Below, piece by piece: positions 32,740-41,409 of a stretch of 64,000 bases of DNA. The stretch spans positions 62,001 through 126,000 of the forward strand of contig NZ_NETS01000007.1 of assembly GCF_002150035.1 (NCBI RefSeq), in the 5' to 3' direction. The number at the start of each line of letters is the position of its first letter. The first letter of the stretch is position 1. A program made the translations under genes and the position numbers. Under the pieces are notes generated by a model. That model was given only the letters and a program-made list of their open reading frames with translations. It was not told the origin of the DNA and did no database searches. This stretch comes from Leptospira venezuelensis. GTDB taxonomy: Bacteria > Spirochaetota > Leptospiria > Leptospirales > Leptospiraceae.

Positions 32740-35148
32740 TCATTCAGTGATTAAGGTAAACGGGATAGTAGTTTTAAAAGTGATATTAGTCCCTGGATTT
32801 AAGGCGTATTCTTTATAACGACTTAGGTGATTAACATATTCCTTGTCGAAAATATTCAAAACAGCAACGTCGAAAGTTGCAGATTCAGTTCCATTCGTTA
32901 GTCCGGGAATTTCTCCACCAAAACCAAGATCATATAAATTATAACCTTGGGTCGGCGTTTCCAATTTATCCACTTTATACTGGGACTGAACAAAAGTGCC
33001 GTTTAGGGAAAAATAGGGTTTTGAAATTCCGAAAAGTTTATCCGTAGTGAGTCTAAGTCCGAAACGTGCACGATTCGGAGTCATTCTCGGAAGATATTTA
33101 TTTCGAATATCAGAATATACTGAATTAGGATCTGTCCCGCCTGGATTCAGAGCGATTTCCGGAGGAATATTTTTTTGGATGGTCGCTCTGAGGATATCGA
33201 TACCACCAGTGAGCACTAACCAGGAAGTGGCCTGAGCTTGAAAACTGAATTCTCCACCTTCTAACTTTGCAGCATCTTGTCTGTATCTGTAAACAGGAAG
33301 GCCTGAATCGGAATCAAGCGCGCCAGCACTTACGGAATAAATATAATTATCTATCTTATTTCTGAAAACGCTAAGCTCTGCTTGGAACTTATCATTAGCA
33401 AAACGTACAGAAGCATCATAGTTCAGAGAAGTTTCAGGTCTTAAGCTATCTTTACCGATCTCGAATCTGCCGCTTCCTTCATGAACTCCGTTGGCGAATA
33501 ATTCGAATGGAGTCGGAGCCCTAAAGCCTCTGCCTGCATTCAGAGCCAAAGAGAAATCTTTTGCGAATCTCCAAACAGTTCCGAGAGTTCCAGTACTAGC
33601 AGAATAATTTCTGGTTTGTTCCAGATTTCCTAGGTCAGCGTTGGCTCGTATATCCATACTTCTTTTATCAGTTCGAGCTCCCGCAGAAAAACTGAAGTCT
33701 CCTAGTTTCCATTCTTCAAATAAGAAAAATCCAATATTGCTCAGACCGTAACCTGGAATTAAAGGTTCAGTTCCGATCGTATTACTTCTTTGCTGCATAC
33801 CGGAAATGCCAGCTGTGCCTTTTAGACCTTTCCATTCTTTATGGTGTATTTTTGCATCGGCTGTCGTGGTATCTAAGGAGAGATTTAGACCTTGCTTATA
33901 ATCATATTTAGTCACTTGATAAGCAGAAGCTGCCTTGGTAAAAGAATCGATAGAAGGATCCAATAGAGTGTCCTTGATAGGCATATATCTATTTTTATCT
34001 TCAATTTCTCTACGATTGTTTCTTTGATAGGCTGCATCCAATTCAACATTCACGAAAGGGAGAATGAAGAATGCGTGCACATGAGTTTTCTGATGAAGAA
34101 CTGTTTGGTAGGCGCTTGCTCCGGGAGATTCATTTGGATTATCATATAAGTCTTGTTCTTGGTATCTTTGGAAGGAATCCACGTAGAAGTTTCCCCAAGA
34201 ACCATCCGTCCCTAAAGAAGCATTTACGTTTCTTTCATGAAAGCCGGTATTAGGTAGAGTTCCTTTTGGAGTACTGATCCTGCCAGCCTTACGAGTATCA
34301 GTTTGCACTCTATAACCAAAGTTGGTATCCTTATGATAACCGAAGAGAGAGATAGCTCCTGCGTCTTGTTTATTATTAGTGAAACTATTCGTGGAAATCG
34401 TCCCTCCTAAAAGGGGAGCACCATCCTTTGCAGTAGGTGCTTTGGAGCGAATTACATTTATCACACCTCCTAGAGCATCGGAACCGTAAAGAACCGATCC
34501 AGGACCTCTGACAATTTCCATTTTATCCACGTTAAATGCATCTAAGTCCACAGTATGATCGTCGCCGAATTGTTGTTCTTCTTGCCTTACTCCATCGGTC
34601 ATCACCAAAACTCTTTGGCCTGTTAAACCTCGGATCACAGGTTTAGAAGTTCCCGCACCGGTAGTTAATGTCGCAGTTCCCGGAGTGTTTTCTAAGGCGG
34701 ACATAACGTTCTGTCCCCTCATTCTTTGTAATTGTCTCCCTTCTAAAACCGTTGTTGGTTGTGGAGTTGATAAAAAATCAGAAGCTAAGGTCTTGGCAGT
34801 AACATTGATTGCTATACCTTCTAAGAGAGATGGTTTTAAAACGATATCTAAAATTTTGTCCAAGTCTTTCACTTCGAATCTTTCCGTTTTCAATTCATAG
34901 TTTGGAGCAGAGACTACTAACGTGTAGTTCCCAGGAGAAACGTGTTGGAATTCGAAACCACCATCCTTGCCTGATCTGGACACGAACTTGTTTTCCGTAA
35001 GGAAAAGTTTGGCACCCGAAACGGGACGTCCTTCTGAATCTTTAAGGATTCCTCGGACATTTACATCCAGGGAAAAAACTTCTGAAAAAGGCAAAAATAA
35101 GCCAATAAAAACAGGTAATAAATTAAGTTTATATAAAATACTTTTCAT
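32740..35148 (-). CDS. TonB-dependent outer-membrane receptor (ZnuD-like, probable metal uptake)
   Basis: The 802-aa product has a signal peptide (about 1-26), a carboxypeptidase-regulatory-like domain (28-110: VRGILKDSEGRPVSGAKLFLTENKF...), a plug (about 115-240) with VMSALENTPGTATLT and KMEIVRGPGSVLYGSDALGGVINVI, and a C-terminal beta-barrel ending in an aromatic/hydrophobic tail. The plug segment RQEEQQFGDDHTVDLDAFNVDKMEIVRGP resembles the His/Asp-containing loop of zinc receptor ZnuD. The ligand is not proven. SD AGGAAG precedes ATG 35148. It forms an operon with a small Cys/His protein upstream and a Cys-rich lipoprotein downstream. Confidence 0.86.
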   Translation of the reverse strand: MKSILYKLNLLPVFIGLFLPFSEVFSLDVNVRGILKDSEGRPVSGAKLFLTENKFVSRSGKDGGFEFQHVSPGNYTLVVSAPNYELKTERFEVKDLDKILDIVLKPSLLEGIAINVTAKTLASDFLSTPQPTTVLEGRQLQRMRGQNVMSALENTPGTATLTTGAGTSKPVIRGLTGQRVLVMTDGVRQEEQQFGDDHTVDLDAFNVDKMEIVRGPGSVLYGSDALGGVINVIRSKAPTAKDGAPLLGGTISTNSFTNNKQDAGAISLFGYHKDTNFGYRVQTDTRKAGRISTPKGTLPNTGFHERNVNASLGTDGSWGNFYVDSFQRYQEQDLYDNPNESPGASAYQTVLHQKTHVHAFFILPFVNVELDAAYQRNNRREIEDKNRYMPIKDTLLDPSIDSFTKAASAYQVTKYDYKQGLNLSLDTTTADAKIHHKEWKGLKGTAGISGMQQRSNTIGTEPLIPGYGLSNIGFFLFEEWKLGDFSFSAGARTDKRSMDIRANADLGNLEQTRNYSASTGTLGTVWRFAKDFSLALNAGRGFRAPTPFELFANGVHEGSGRFEIGKDSLRPETSLNYDASVRFANDKFQAELSVFRNKIDNYIYSVSAGALDSDSGLPVYRYRQDAAKLEGGEFSFQAQATSWLVLTGGIDILRATIQKNIPPEIALNPGGTDPNSVYSDIRNKYLPRMTPNRARFGLRLTTDKLFGISKPYFSLNGTFVQSQYKVDKLETPTQGYNLYDLGFGGEIPGLTNGTESATFDVAVLNIFDKEYVNHLSRYKEYALNPGTNITFKTTIPFTLITE

Positions 35149-35253
35149 TCTTCCTAAACTCCAGACCGCTCAGGGGTCGGGTTCTTCATATACAAAATAG
35201 AATTCAAAACGGATCGCAAATGTCATCCGCTGAAAATAGTAGATGTAGATAGA

Positions 35254-35583
35254 TTAGGAGAAAGAGGGAGGGGCTCTTCCTCTTGCAATTCCTGAAAGAA
35301 AAATTTGAATGAAGGTGAGATGTAAAATTATAAATTCATTATATTCCAGAACGGGTTGTTCCGACCTTAGGCCTTGAGCGAAGTCCGCTCCGGAATTTAT
35401 TTGAGTATGAATACAAACGAGGCAGGAATCCGAGGAAATTTTCGGAGAGTGTTTTGAAAATATTCCCTTTTCGGATATATCCAAATGTGAGTGGGCACTG
35501 GTAAGCAAAAGTCCGCCGCAAAATGCGAACAACGCAAAGAGGGACCTAAGCCCATTTTTGTGTCTTCCTGCCCAGGATCTCAT
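35254..35583 (-). CDS. Small exported Cys/His protein (DUF2946-like)
   Basis: The 109-aa product has a hydrophobic N-terminal segment ending LLLTSAHSHLD and a CLVCIHTQI motif preceded by His residues (HSHLD, SKHSPK). This resembles DUF2946-type proteins that sit beside TonB-dependent metal receptors. The C-terminal part has a second hydrophobic stretch (EFIILHLTFIQIFLSGIA). It probably binds a metal at the cell surface or membrane; no reaction is known. It is followed by the receptor gene after about 105 bp. The ATG at 35583 has a weak SD and a Fur-like operator directly upstream. Confidence 0.62.
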   Translation of the reverse strand: MRSWAGRHKNGLRSLFALFAFCGGLLLTSAHSHLDISEKGIFSKHSPKISSDSCLVCIHTQINSGADFAQGLRSEQPVLEYNEFIILHLTFIQIFLSGIARGRAPPSFS

Positions 35584-35589
35584 TTTTTC

Positions 35590-35610
35590 AATAATGATAA
35601 ATCGTTATTA
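35590..35610. promoter_or_regulatory. Fur/Zur-like operator of the TonB-receptor operon
   Basis: The sequence AATAATGATAA-A-TCGTTATT matches 16 of 19 positions of the Fur consensus with one inserted base and forms an imperfect inverted repeat. It lies 7 nt before the ATG of the first gene, where a bound repressor would block transcription or translation start. Confidence 0.5.
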
Positions 35611-35631
35611 ATAAGCAAGTTCTTTTTTTGG

Positions 35632-35722
35632 CCGCCTCCTTGCAAAGCAAGGATTAGGCTACTACGGGCTCGGGCATTTGCCCTCGTCCCTGCGGGACTA
35701 AAGCCCTTCGTATCCTTGGCGG
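35632..35722 (+). repeat. Multi-branched structured element, copy A
   Basis: Outer stem CCGCC/GGCGG (35632-35636/35718-35722). Hairpin CCTTGC-AAA-GCAAGG. Inner stem GGGCT/AGCCC (35666-35670/35702-35706), enclosing hairpins GGGC-ATTT-GCCC and GTCCC-TGC-GGGAC. Conserved linkers GCTACT and GGACTAAA are shared with copies B, C and D. Confidence 0.6.
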
Positions 35723-35777
35723 ATTCTGAAAAGGGATTTGTTTTTGGTACAGGGCAATAATTGAAGGAAAAGGAAGT

Positions 35778-35798
35778 CCCCACCCTCATTGGGTGGGG
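35778..35798. repeat. CCCCACCC/GGGTGGGG hairpin, copy 1
   Basis: A perfect 8-bp stem with a 5-nt loop (TCATT). Copies recur at 35976-36000 and 40778-40798. Confidence 0.55.
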
Positions 35799-35884
35799 GC
35801 CGGTGCGGTGGTACCCGATACCCATCGGAAAAATTTCCTTACCACAGATGAGCGCATAACACAACAAATATATATAGAAGATTT

Positions 35885-35900
35885 TGTAGGAGGTCCAACA
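35885..35900. repeat. GTAGGAG-type palindrome (degraded)
   Basis: TGTAGGAGGTCCAACA, preceded by AGATTT as at 40676. The surrounding 35799-35975 stretch holds no gene with family resemblance; ORFs here look repeat-derived. Confidence 0.45.
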
Positions 35901-35975
35901 GATTTATATAATATAATAGAGTTGAAGAAAATCAAGTTTTCTGATATAGCGGATTTAGCTTTCCCACAAACCCAC

Positions 35976-36000
35976 CCCCCACCCGAACTCAGGGTGGGGG
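35976..36000. repeat. CCCCCACCC/GGGTGGGGG hairpin, copy 2
   Basis: A 9-bp perfect stem with a 7-nt loop. It overlaps the stop codon of the SRPBCC gene, whose last residues GPPP derive from it. Confidence 0.55.
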
Positions 36001-36480
36001 CCCTTTTACTCTCCCACTGAACTCGGTCCTGTATTGGCATCCTATTTGTTTTGCAGTAATTCTATGCCGAGTATGAAATTCATTCTTCATGATTTTCTCA
36101 AGTAGGAATTCAAACAAACTGTGATTCACATACCAAGGAGGAATACAAGTGATCCTATCTTCCAAGATCGAAGTATTTTTCTCGGTCTGGATAAAAATAT
36201 GTTCATGCTGAAATTTCGCGAAAGGTCCGGATTCCTGGATATCAACGAAACGTTTTTGTGGATCTAGCTCAGTATGTAAAGCTATCCATTGAAAAGAAAT
36301 TCCTGGAAAAATTTTCACTCTTACAACAGCTTTTGAGCCTGGTTCCAAAGATGAGGGAAAGGAAATGACTTCAGCTCTTTTAGAGGAGCCTACGAGAGAG
36401 GCAAATCCATCTGGACCAGCATGAAATCCAAATAACTCGGAAACCTTACAATCGAATTCAGAACGACAGATGAATATCAC
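35989..36480 (-). CDS. SRPBCC-family (Bet v 1-like) lipid/ligand-binding protein
   Basis: The 163-aa product from GTG 36480 (SD AGGAAG) has the compact SRPBCC pattern: LFGFHAGPDGFASLVG, IALHTELDPQKRFVDIQESGPFAKFQHEHIF, DRITCIPPWYVNHSLFEFLLEKIMKNEFHTRHRI. Close relatives are annotated as cell-division-inhibitor or polyketide cyclase-like, but no reaction is known. The natural end is probably near residue 150: the final codons (SGRVKGPPP, stop) are made by the GGGTGGGG hairpin repeat, so a repeat may have replaced the original C-terminus. Confidence 0.75.
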   Translation of the reverse strand: MIFICRSEFDCKVSELFGFHAGPDGFASLVGSSKRAEVISFPSSLEPGSKAVVRVKIFPGISFQWIALHTELDPQKRFVDIQESGPFAKFQHEHIFIQTEKNTSILEDRITCIPPWYVNHSLFEFLLEKIMKNEFHTRHRITAKQIGCQYRTEFSGRVKGPPP

Positions 36481-36515
36481 AAGACTTCCTAAAATATTAA
36501 TAAATCAGATTGTAA

Positions 36516-38537
36516 TCAATTGGTAGATGGGCTTTCCGTCTTTTTCCAATAGGCTTTATTTCCGACTGCGATATTTCTTAAAACAGCGTCTTGATTTTTC
36601 GGGACAACTTTGGCCGTATAAAGATCAGCTTCGGTTACTGTTCCTTCGCCTAATTGGGTTGCTGAGTTAAAGAAGTAAACAGTAGTTCCTTTTTTGAGTC
36701 CGTCGATAGTACCTGCGTTTACAATCAGCGAGTCTTCTTTTACTCTATGCACTTTCCCGCTTGCAGGGATTAATGCTAAGATCTTATCTCTTGCTCGTAA
36801 GGTAGCTTCTGCGAGAGCATCTCTACCTTTTGCGTAGATCCTAAACTTCCCTAAAATTTTCTCTTCTTTATGATCCCTGAGGCTCCATTCCAAGCGTAAG
36901 TTATTGTCTTGAAAGGAAATTTTTCCACTAACAACGAAACGAATGTTTTCTCCTCTCGAATTCTTGATAGAAGAATAGTTTCTTTCCGTTTTGTGAATGG
37001 CTCCTGAATAGGGTTCCGACTCTAAACTTTCGGATTTTCTAATATTATCTAGATCGATACTGCGAATTCTTGGATCAGAATTCAAGAAATGGCGAAGAAC
37101 TTTTCCGGCTAACGCGGGAAGATCTGTATGTTTTGCTAAGAAATCTTCTCCATCTGGATCGAACACAAGGACTTCAGGTGGAGTCCTGCCGTAATCTTCC
37201 TGGATACCGAACTCTCCAATTTTTACTAATCCCTCTCGATAGCTTAAGGAGGTCTTAAAGCCTTCTAAGTTATTCTCTACGGAATAACCGTATTTCTTAT
37301 TATCAGGGAATTTATCTCTTAAAAGTAGAAGTAAGTTAAAGTAGCTTGGGAAAAAACCTCTTCTTTTATATTCTTCTAATGTAAGGACTAAGATTTCTGG
37401 GCGGTTGGGGAGAAGTTCTTTGGCTCGGATTAAATGGTACCAGGCTAAATCATATAAGAATGCATTTTTATTCGCTCTATATCTTTGGAGCCTATATTCT
37501 CCCAAGGTTCTTCTGAGTGAATTACCTTCTGGTAGGTTCTCCAACGCGTATAATTCTGAGCGATTTCTTGCGATCGGATCAAGATCATCCAAGGAGATTA
37601 ATTTTTCTAAATCAGTTCGGGCCTCTTTGGAAGCAGGATCTTTTTTCAATCTTGAATAGGAGCGTAGGTATAAATATTCCGTTGAATTTGGGAACAGGCC
37701 TAATAAACGATTTAGATATTCTTCTGCTTCTTGGTATCTTCCGAAGTAGATCCGAGTCTTTGCTAAAAGTTTAAGTGCTTCTTCTTCGTTAGGATGTAAA
37801 GATACGGATCTTTCGAATTTCTCAGCAGCTTCCGCAATTTTAGAATCGCGTTTACTTCCTGTGGATTTTTCTGCCCAGATTAATAAAAATTTTCCCGACT
37901 CTAAGAATATCCCTGGATCATCGGAGCTTTCTGCTTCCAATTGATTTCTAAGCGACGCAGCTTTTGTGAAATTGCCGTCGAAAGCTTCTACCTTTGCCTC
38001 CAAGGTTTTTACTTCTTTGTTTTTAGGAATTCTGGAGTAGGCGGAATGGAATTCGAAACTTGCTTTCTGGGTTTTCCCGGAAGCTAGTTGTACTTCTATA
38101 TAGATTGGAAATAAATCAGAATCGTATCTGTCTTCTTCTAAGAAAGGTTTTAAGATTAAAAATGCTTCTTCATAGCGGCCTAATTTTGCGAGTGTAATTG
38201 CTTTCTCGCGGACCGCTTTTTTATTTTTCGGTTCTAACTCGAGAACCTTATCCAACGATTGTAATGCTTCTTTTTCTTTATGAAGTTTTAATGCGGCATC
38301 TGCAAGTCCTAATCTGGAACGCACGGAAAGTGGATTTAAGTTTACTGCTTCTCTAAAGGAATCATAAGCAGCAGGATAATTTCTGGAAGCTAACGCGCCT
38401 TCTCCTTCTTTGATCCAATCTATAGTTTGTTTGGAGAAAATTGATAAGGAAAAACATAAAACAAAAAGAATCGCAAACTTCCTAAAAAGAAATTTCAAGT
38501 TTAGATGTTTATTTGAGATTTTGGATCCGAATATCAT
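36516..38537 (-). CDS. Exported TPR protein with C-terminal FlgT-like/SH3-like domain
   Basis: The 673-aa product has an N-terminal hydrophobic signal or anchor (about 15-36: LFRKFAILFVLCFSLSIFS), then many TPR units (AAYDSFREAVNLNPLSVRSRLGLADAALKL; EEAFLILKPFLEED; EAEEYLNRLLGLFPNSTEYLYLRSYSRL). The C-terminal part (about 480-670) is strand-rich, ending with HRVKEDSLIVNAGTIDGLKKGTTVYFFN ... LGEGTVTEADLYTAKVV. A similar segment occurs in FlgT-type and other exported proteins. A scaffold or envelope role is likely. Its start overlaps the upstream NHL/VWA gene's stop (ATGA). Confidence 0.78.
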   Translation of the reverse strand: MIFGSKISNKHLNLKFLFRKFAILFVLCFSLSIFSKQTIDWIKEGEGALASRNYPAAYDSFREAVNLNPLSVRSRLGLADAALKLHKEKEALQSLDKVLELEPKNKKAVREKAITLAKLGRYEEAFLILKPFLEEDRYDSDLFPIYIEVQLASGKTQKASFEFHSAYSRIPKNKEVKTLEAKVEAFDGNFTKAASLRNQLEAESSDDPGIFLESGKFLLIWAEKSTGSKRDSKIAEAAEKFERSVSLHPNEEEALKLLAKTRIYFGRYQEAEEYLNRLLGLFPNSTEYLYLRSYSRLKKDPASKEARTDLEKLISLDDLDPIARNRSELYALENLPEGNSLRRTLGEYRLQRYRANKNAFLYDLAWYHLIRAKELLPNRPEILVLTLEEYKRRGFFPSYFNLLLLLRDKFPDNKKYGYSVENNLEGFKTSLSYREGLVKIGEFGIQEDYGRTPPEVLVFDPDGEDFLAKHTDLPALAGKVLRHFLNSDPRIRSIDLDNIRKSESLESEPYSGAIHKTERNYSSIKNSRGENIRFVVSGKISFQDNNLRLEWSLRDHKEEKILGKFRIYAKGRDALAEATLRARDKILALIPASGKVHRVKEDSLIVNAGTIDGLKKGTTVYFFNSATQLGEGTVTEADLYTAKVVPKNQDAVLRNIAVGNKAYWKKTESPSTN

Positions 38538-40573
38538 GGTGTAAAAAACCCGGTCTCCGCTTTTCCATTAGAGTTTCTGAAAATAGCTTCTACTACAACG
38601 GGGACATAGACATCCATTTCGTCTGGATTTATTCTGCTTTTGAAAGAAAGAAGATACCTTCTGTCTTTTTTAGAATCTATCCAGCTTCTTAGATTCTTCT
38701 CAGTTCCACCGGAAGGAATTGTTAGAAATTTTCCTCCCGTTTTTTCCGCGATCTCTTTATATACAGAAACTGATTCTCCATTTTCTCCTAAACATAGGAA
38801 GTAGATTGGGATATCATGAGCAACGGCGAAACGAATGATCTTTGTAGGAGAAAATTGTGTGAAAGCTGCTTTAGAATCTTTTCCGGAAACGATTGCAACG
38901 ATTGCTCTTGGACCTAAACTATCTAATAGATCCGTGATCCCTCTTTGGAGAGATTTTCCAATCTGAGATTCTTCTTCCGGAACAAAAGAGCGTAACGCTT
39001 TCAGAATATCATACATACTTTTTCCGAAAGGGTAGGCGATTTGAGTGTCTCTTCCCGAACGGAGAAGTTGGATTTTATCGTCTACTCTGATCTCTGACAA
39101 AAACGGACGGATTGCTTTCTCGATTGTAGCATAAGATTCAGATACGATTTGAGAGTTTTCTGCAATGATAGAAACGCTCACTCGATTATTATACTTTTTC
39201 ATATCTGTCAAACCGATCAACGGAGAAAGATTATCCATCTCATAGATACGGAAAGAATCCCGAGGGATTGCCTTTACCGGAACTCCATGTCTGTCTTTTG
39301 CATGAAGAACTAAGGAGATATCAGGATAATCAGAACTGATAGTTCTTTCTACAATCAGATCTAAGTTGGAAGAGAGTTGTCCTTTCGGAGAAAAAGATTC
39401 GATTCGATGTCTATTAAAATCAGCAACAAACATCGATCCAGTATAATCAAAAGTAACTGAAAATGCTTGGTCAAAATTTCGAACTGTATTTTTTGAATCC
39501 TTAAAGTTATCAAAGCCTGACCAATTTTTAGAAACGGAATCATAAATAAAAAGCCCTGCGGTTTCGTCTGCGACGACTAACTTATTATCTTTGATAGAAA
39601 GATTTCGTGGCCTTTTGAAAGAAGGGTTATTGATCTCTTTTAAAAAATTTCCTTCATGATCGAATACGACAATTCTTTTGTTTCCTCGATCAGCTACGAA
39701 AATTTCCCCACGATTGTTGACCTTGATACCTGCAGGTTGTTTTAATATGCCAACACCAATTTCTTGAAGAGCTTCTCCGGTTCTGGAAAGTTTTTGGATT
39801 CGATTATTGCCCATATCGGAAACATACAAAAATCCTTCTTTTGTGAAATAAAGTCCCGCTGGTCCGTGAAAACTTCCAGGGTCTTTTCCGGTAGAACCAA
39901 AACGGTTTAGGTAAGTACCTCTAGTATCGAATTCGTAAATTTTATCTCCGGCATAATCTGCAATGAAGATTGATTTACCGCGGATACTTATCCCGACTGG
40001 TCCTTCTAAATTTCTTCCGAAAGAACCTTTGAAATTTTCGACTGGAAAACCGTTCGCATCAAATTTCACTACGTTAGCTGTATCGAAACTTACAACGTAA
40101 AGATATCCTTCTTCGTCTACTGCTAAGTCTGCAGGGTTTCTGAAACGGAATCTTCTTAGGTCATCTCCGAAAATTGATTTATAATATTCTAAATTATCCT
40201 TTCTATTTCCGCCGCCCAATCTATATCTAAGGGCGTCTAAACGATTCTTGCTGATCAAATTGAGTTTATTAGAAGATTCTAATTGTTCCAATTCGGAAAG
40301 ACTTTCCTGCCAGTCGCCACTCAAATAATATGCTTCCGAAAGAAAGAATTTAGGATGAACGAAATCTGGTTTGATGGAAAGAGACCGGACGAAATTTTCT
40401 CTCGCCGCTGCGAATTCTCCCTTATTATAATAAGCAAGGCCTCGCTTGAAGAATGTTTTGGCTTCTTTTTCTTTTAGTCCGAAATTGGGTAGGGGCTCGG
40501 ACCATCCGGATTGGGTAAGAATTCCTAAGAGTAGGACTAAAACAAAAAGTCTTGTTTGCGTACGTCTCCCCAT
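38534..40573 (-). CDS. Exported TPR/NHL-propeller/VWA-like protein
   Basis: The 679-aa product has a signal peptide (about 1-25), two TPR-like units (about 33-105), a six-bladed NHL/YVTN propeller (about 135-385; GRNLEGPVGISIRGKSIFIADYAGDKIYEFDTRGTYLNRFG and repeats) and a C-terminal VWA-like region (about 440-660; VSVSIIAENSQI ... GPRAIVAIVSGKDSKAAFTQFSPTKIIRFAVAHDIPIYFLCLGENG). The MIDAS DxSxS is altered to AENSQ. It is translated together with the downstream TPR protein (4-bp overlap). Partners unknown. Confidence 0.8.
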   Translation of the reverse strand: MGRRTQTRLFVLVLLLGILTQSGWSEPLPNFGLKEKEAKTFFKRGLAYYNKGEFAAARENFVRSLSIKPDFVHPKFFLSEAYYLSGDWQESLSELEQLESSNKLNLISKNRLDALRYRLGGGNRKDNLEYYKSIFGDDLRRFRFRNPADLAVDEEGYLYVVSFDTANVVKFDANGFPVENFKGSFGRNLEGPVGISIRGKSIFIADYAGDKIYEFDTRGTYLNRFGSTGKDPGSFHGPAGLYFTKEGFLYVSDMGNNRIQKLSRTGEALQEIGVGILKQPAGIKVNNRGEIFVADRGNKRIVVFDHEGNFLKEINNPSFKRPRNLSIKDNKLVVADETAGLFIYDSVSKNWSGFDNFKDSKNTVRNFDQAFSVTFDYTGSMFVADFNRHRIESFSPKGQLSSNLDLIVERTISSDYPDISLVLHAKDRHGVPVKAIPRDSFRIYEMDNLSPLIGLTDMKKYNNRVSVSIIAENSQIVSESYATIEKAIRPFLSEIRVDDKIQLLRSGRDTQIAYPFGKSMYDILKALRSFVPEEESQIGKSLQRGITDLLDSLGPRAIVAIVSGKDSKAAFTQFSPTKIIRFAVAHDIPIYFLCLGENGESVSVYKEIAEKTGGKFLTIPSGGTEKNLRSWIDSKKDRRYLLSFKSRINPDEMDVYVPVVVEAIFRNSNGKAETGFFTP

Positions 40574-40681
40574 TCTAATCCTCTCTGTCGATAGAACCGC
40601 TTAAGAGACATAATTTCAACCTATTTTTCAGGCCTTCTATAATGGTTTTGTCGTTCTTACAAGCAATTAATGACCAAGATT

Positions 40682-40699
40682 TTGTAGGAGCTCCTACAA
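40682..40699. repeat. GTAGGAG-type palindrome
   Basis: TTGTAGGAGCTCCTACAA, a perfect 18-bp palindrome. It lies 132 bp before a second copy at 40815, the same spacing as the long repeat, but with a different interior. Confidence 0.65.
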
Positions 40700-40777
40700 G
40701 CTTGAAGGTGATAAATCGGATTGTAAAAATCAGCGTTTTATGAAAATGTCCATTTTTCTCCACCGCTACGCTCCGGC

Positions 40778-40798
40778 CCCCACCCACAAAGGGTGGGG
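40778..40798. repeat. CCCCACCC/GGGTGGGG hairpin, copy 3
   Basis: An 8-bp stem with a 5-nt ACAAA loop, between two GTAGGAG palindromes. Confidence 0.55.
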
Positions 40799-40814
40799 CT
40801 TGTCTTGCACTCAT

Positions 40815-40831
40815 GGTTGGAGCTCCTACAT
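40815..40831. repeat. GTAGGAG-type palindrome
   Basis: GGTTGGAGCTCCTACAT, next to structured element B. Confidence 0.6.
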
Positions 40832-40841
40832 TTGGGCGGCC

Positions 40842-40936
40842 CCCGCTTTGCGGGTCGCGCTGCTTCGATTTTGCGTTCCGCTCATCCGTGACGCTTTCGC
40901 GTCCCGGACTAAAGATCTACGCATCGCTGCCGCGAC
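40842..40936 (+). repeat. Multi-branched structured element, copy B
   Basis: Hairpin CCCGC-TTT-GCGGG. Outer stem GTCGCG/CGCGAC (40854-40859/40931-40936). Inner stem GATTTT with AAAGATC (one G-U), enclosing hairpins GCG-TTC-CGC and GACGC-TTTC-GCGTC. Linkers CTCATCC, GGACTAAA and CGCATCGCTG are shared with the other copies. Confidence 0.6.
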
Positions 40937-40980
40937 AGAAGAATCAAATCTTTGCGTCTTCGCGGCTCTGAGTGAAATTT
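40937..40980 (-). repeat. CGCAGAG-type repeat, degenerate copy
   Basis: The minus strand reads TTCACTCAGAGCCGCGAAG and ACGCAAAGATT, resembling the flank of the GxxExxY gene. Confidence 0.45.
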
Positions 40981-40984
40981 AGCT

Positions 40985-41091
40985 GGGGCAATGCGGAAGG
41001 GCGGAAGTCCGGGTAAAGCCCGGATGAGCGCGAATGCGCGAACCCGAAGTAGCCCGGTCCTCTTTAAGCGAGGAGACGCCATAGCCGCCCC
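40985..41091 (-). repeat. Multi-branched structured element, copy D (inverted)
   Basis: Outer stem GGGGC/GCCCC (40985-40989/41087-41091). Inner stem GGGC/GCCC (40999-41002/41052-41055), enclosing hairpins TCCGGG-TAAAG-CCCGGA and GCGC-GAAT-GCGC. A further hairpin TCCTC/GAGGA lies between inner and outer stems. Read on the minus strand the stem order equals that of copy A. Confidence 0.6.
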
Positions 41092-41096
41092 GAAAA

Positions 41097-41336
41097 TTAT
41101 CCGAGTCTTCTTTTAACTGAGAATCTTTCTTTTAGATTGGAAGAAGAGTTGTTGCTAGCGGGAGTGAGCCAGACGTTTTTCCAATTGGAATGCCATTCGG
41201 ACCATTCGTTTCGGACAGATTGGTTTTGTTGGAGTTCCTCTTCGACCTCTCTCATCAGTCGGTCCAATAGGATCACGTAGTTTCTGAATCGCAGGGCCAG
41301 GTCGGTGTTTGAGGAAAGTTCCTGCATGATTTTCAT
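41097..41336 (-). CDS. Small helical protein, possibly genuine
   Basis: A 79-codon frame giving MKIMQELSSNTDLALRF... then RNYVILLDRLMREVEEELQQNQ and SEWHSNWKNVWLTPASNN. The sequence is amphipathic helix plus an aromatic segment and looks protein-like, with polar composition typical of a cytosolic protein. No SD is visible before either ATG (41336 or 41327). An overlapping frame (41155-41364) looks less protein-like. Function unknown. Confidence 0.45.
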   Translation of the reverse strand: MKIMQELSSNTDLALRFRNYVILLDRLMREVEEELQQNQSVRNEWSEWHSNWKNVWLTPASNNSSSNLKERFSVKRRLG

Positions 41337-41409
41337 ATCGGCTGGCGGAAGCTTGAAGAGGCATTTTTTCTAGGAATTTTCGGCCTGAAATAAAAAAGAA
41401 ATTCGGTGG

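Noticed and set aside
35786..36040. Overlapping frames on both strands between the DUF2946-like and SRPBCC genes
   Set aside because: They are built largely from the CCCCACCC hairpins and a GTAGGAG palindrome; no protein-like pattern was convincing.
40575..40982. Frames of about 80 codons across the repeat cluster downstream of the exported TPR/NHL genes
   Set aside because: They translate the palindromes and the structured element B; composition is repeat-driven.
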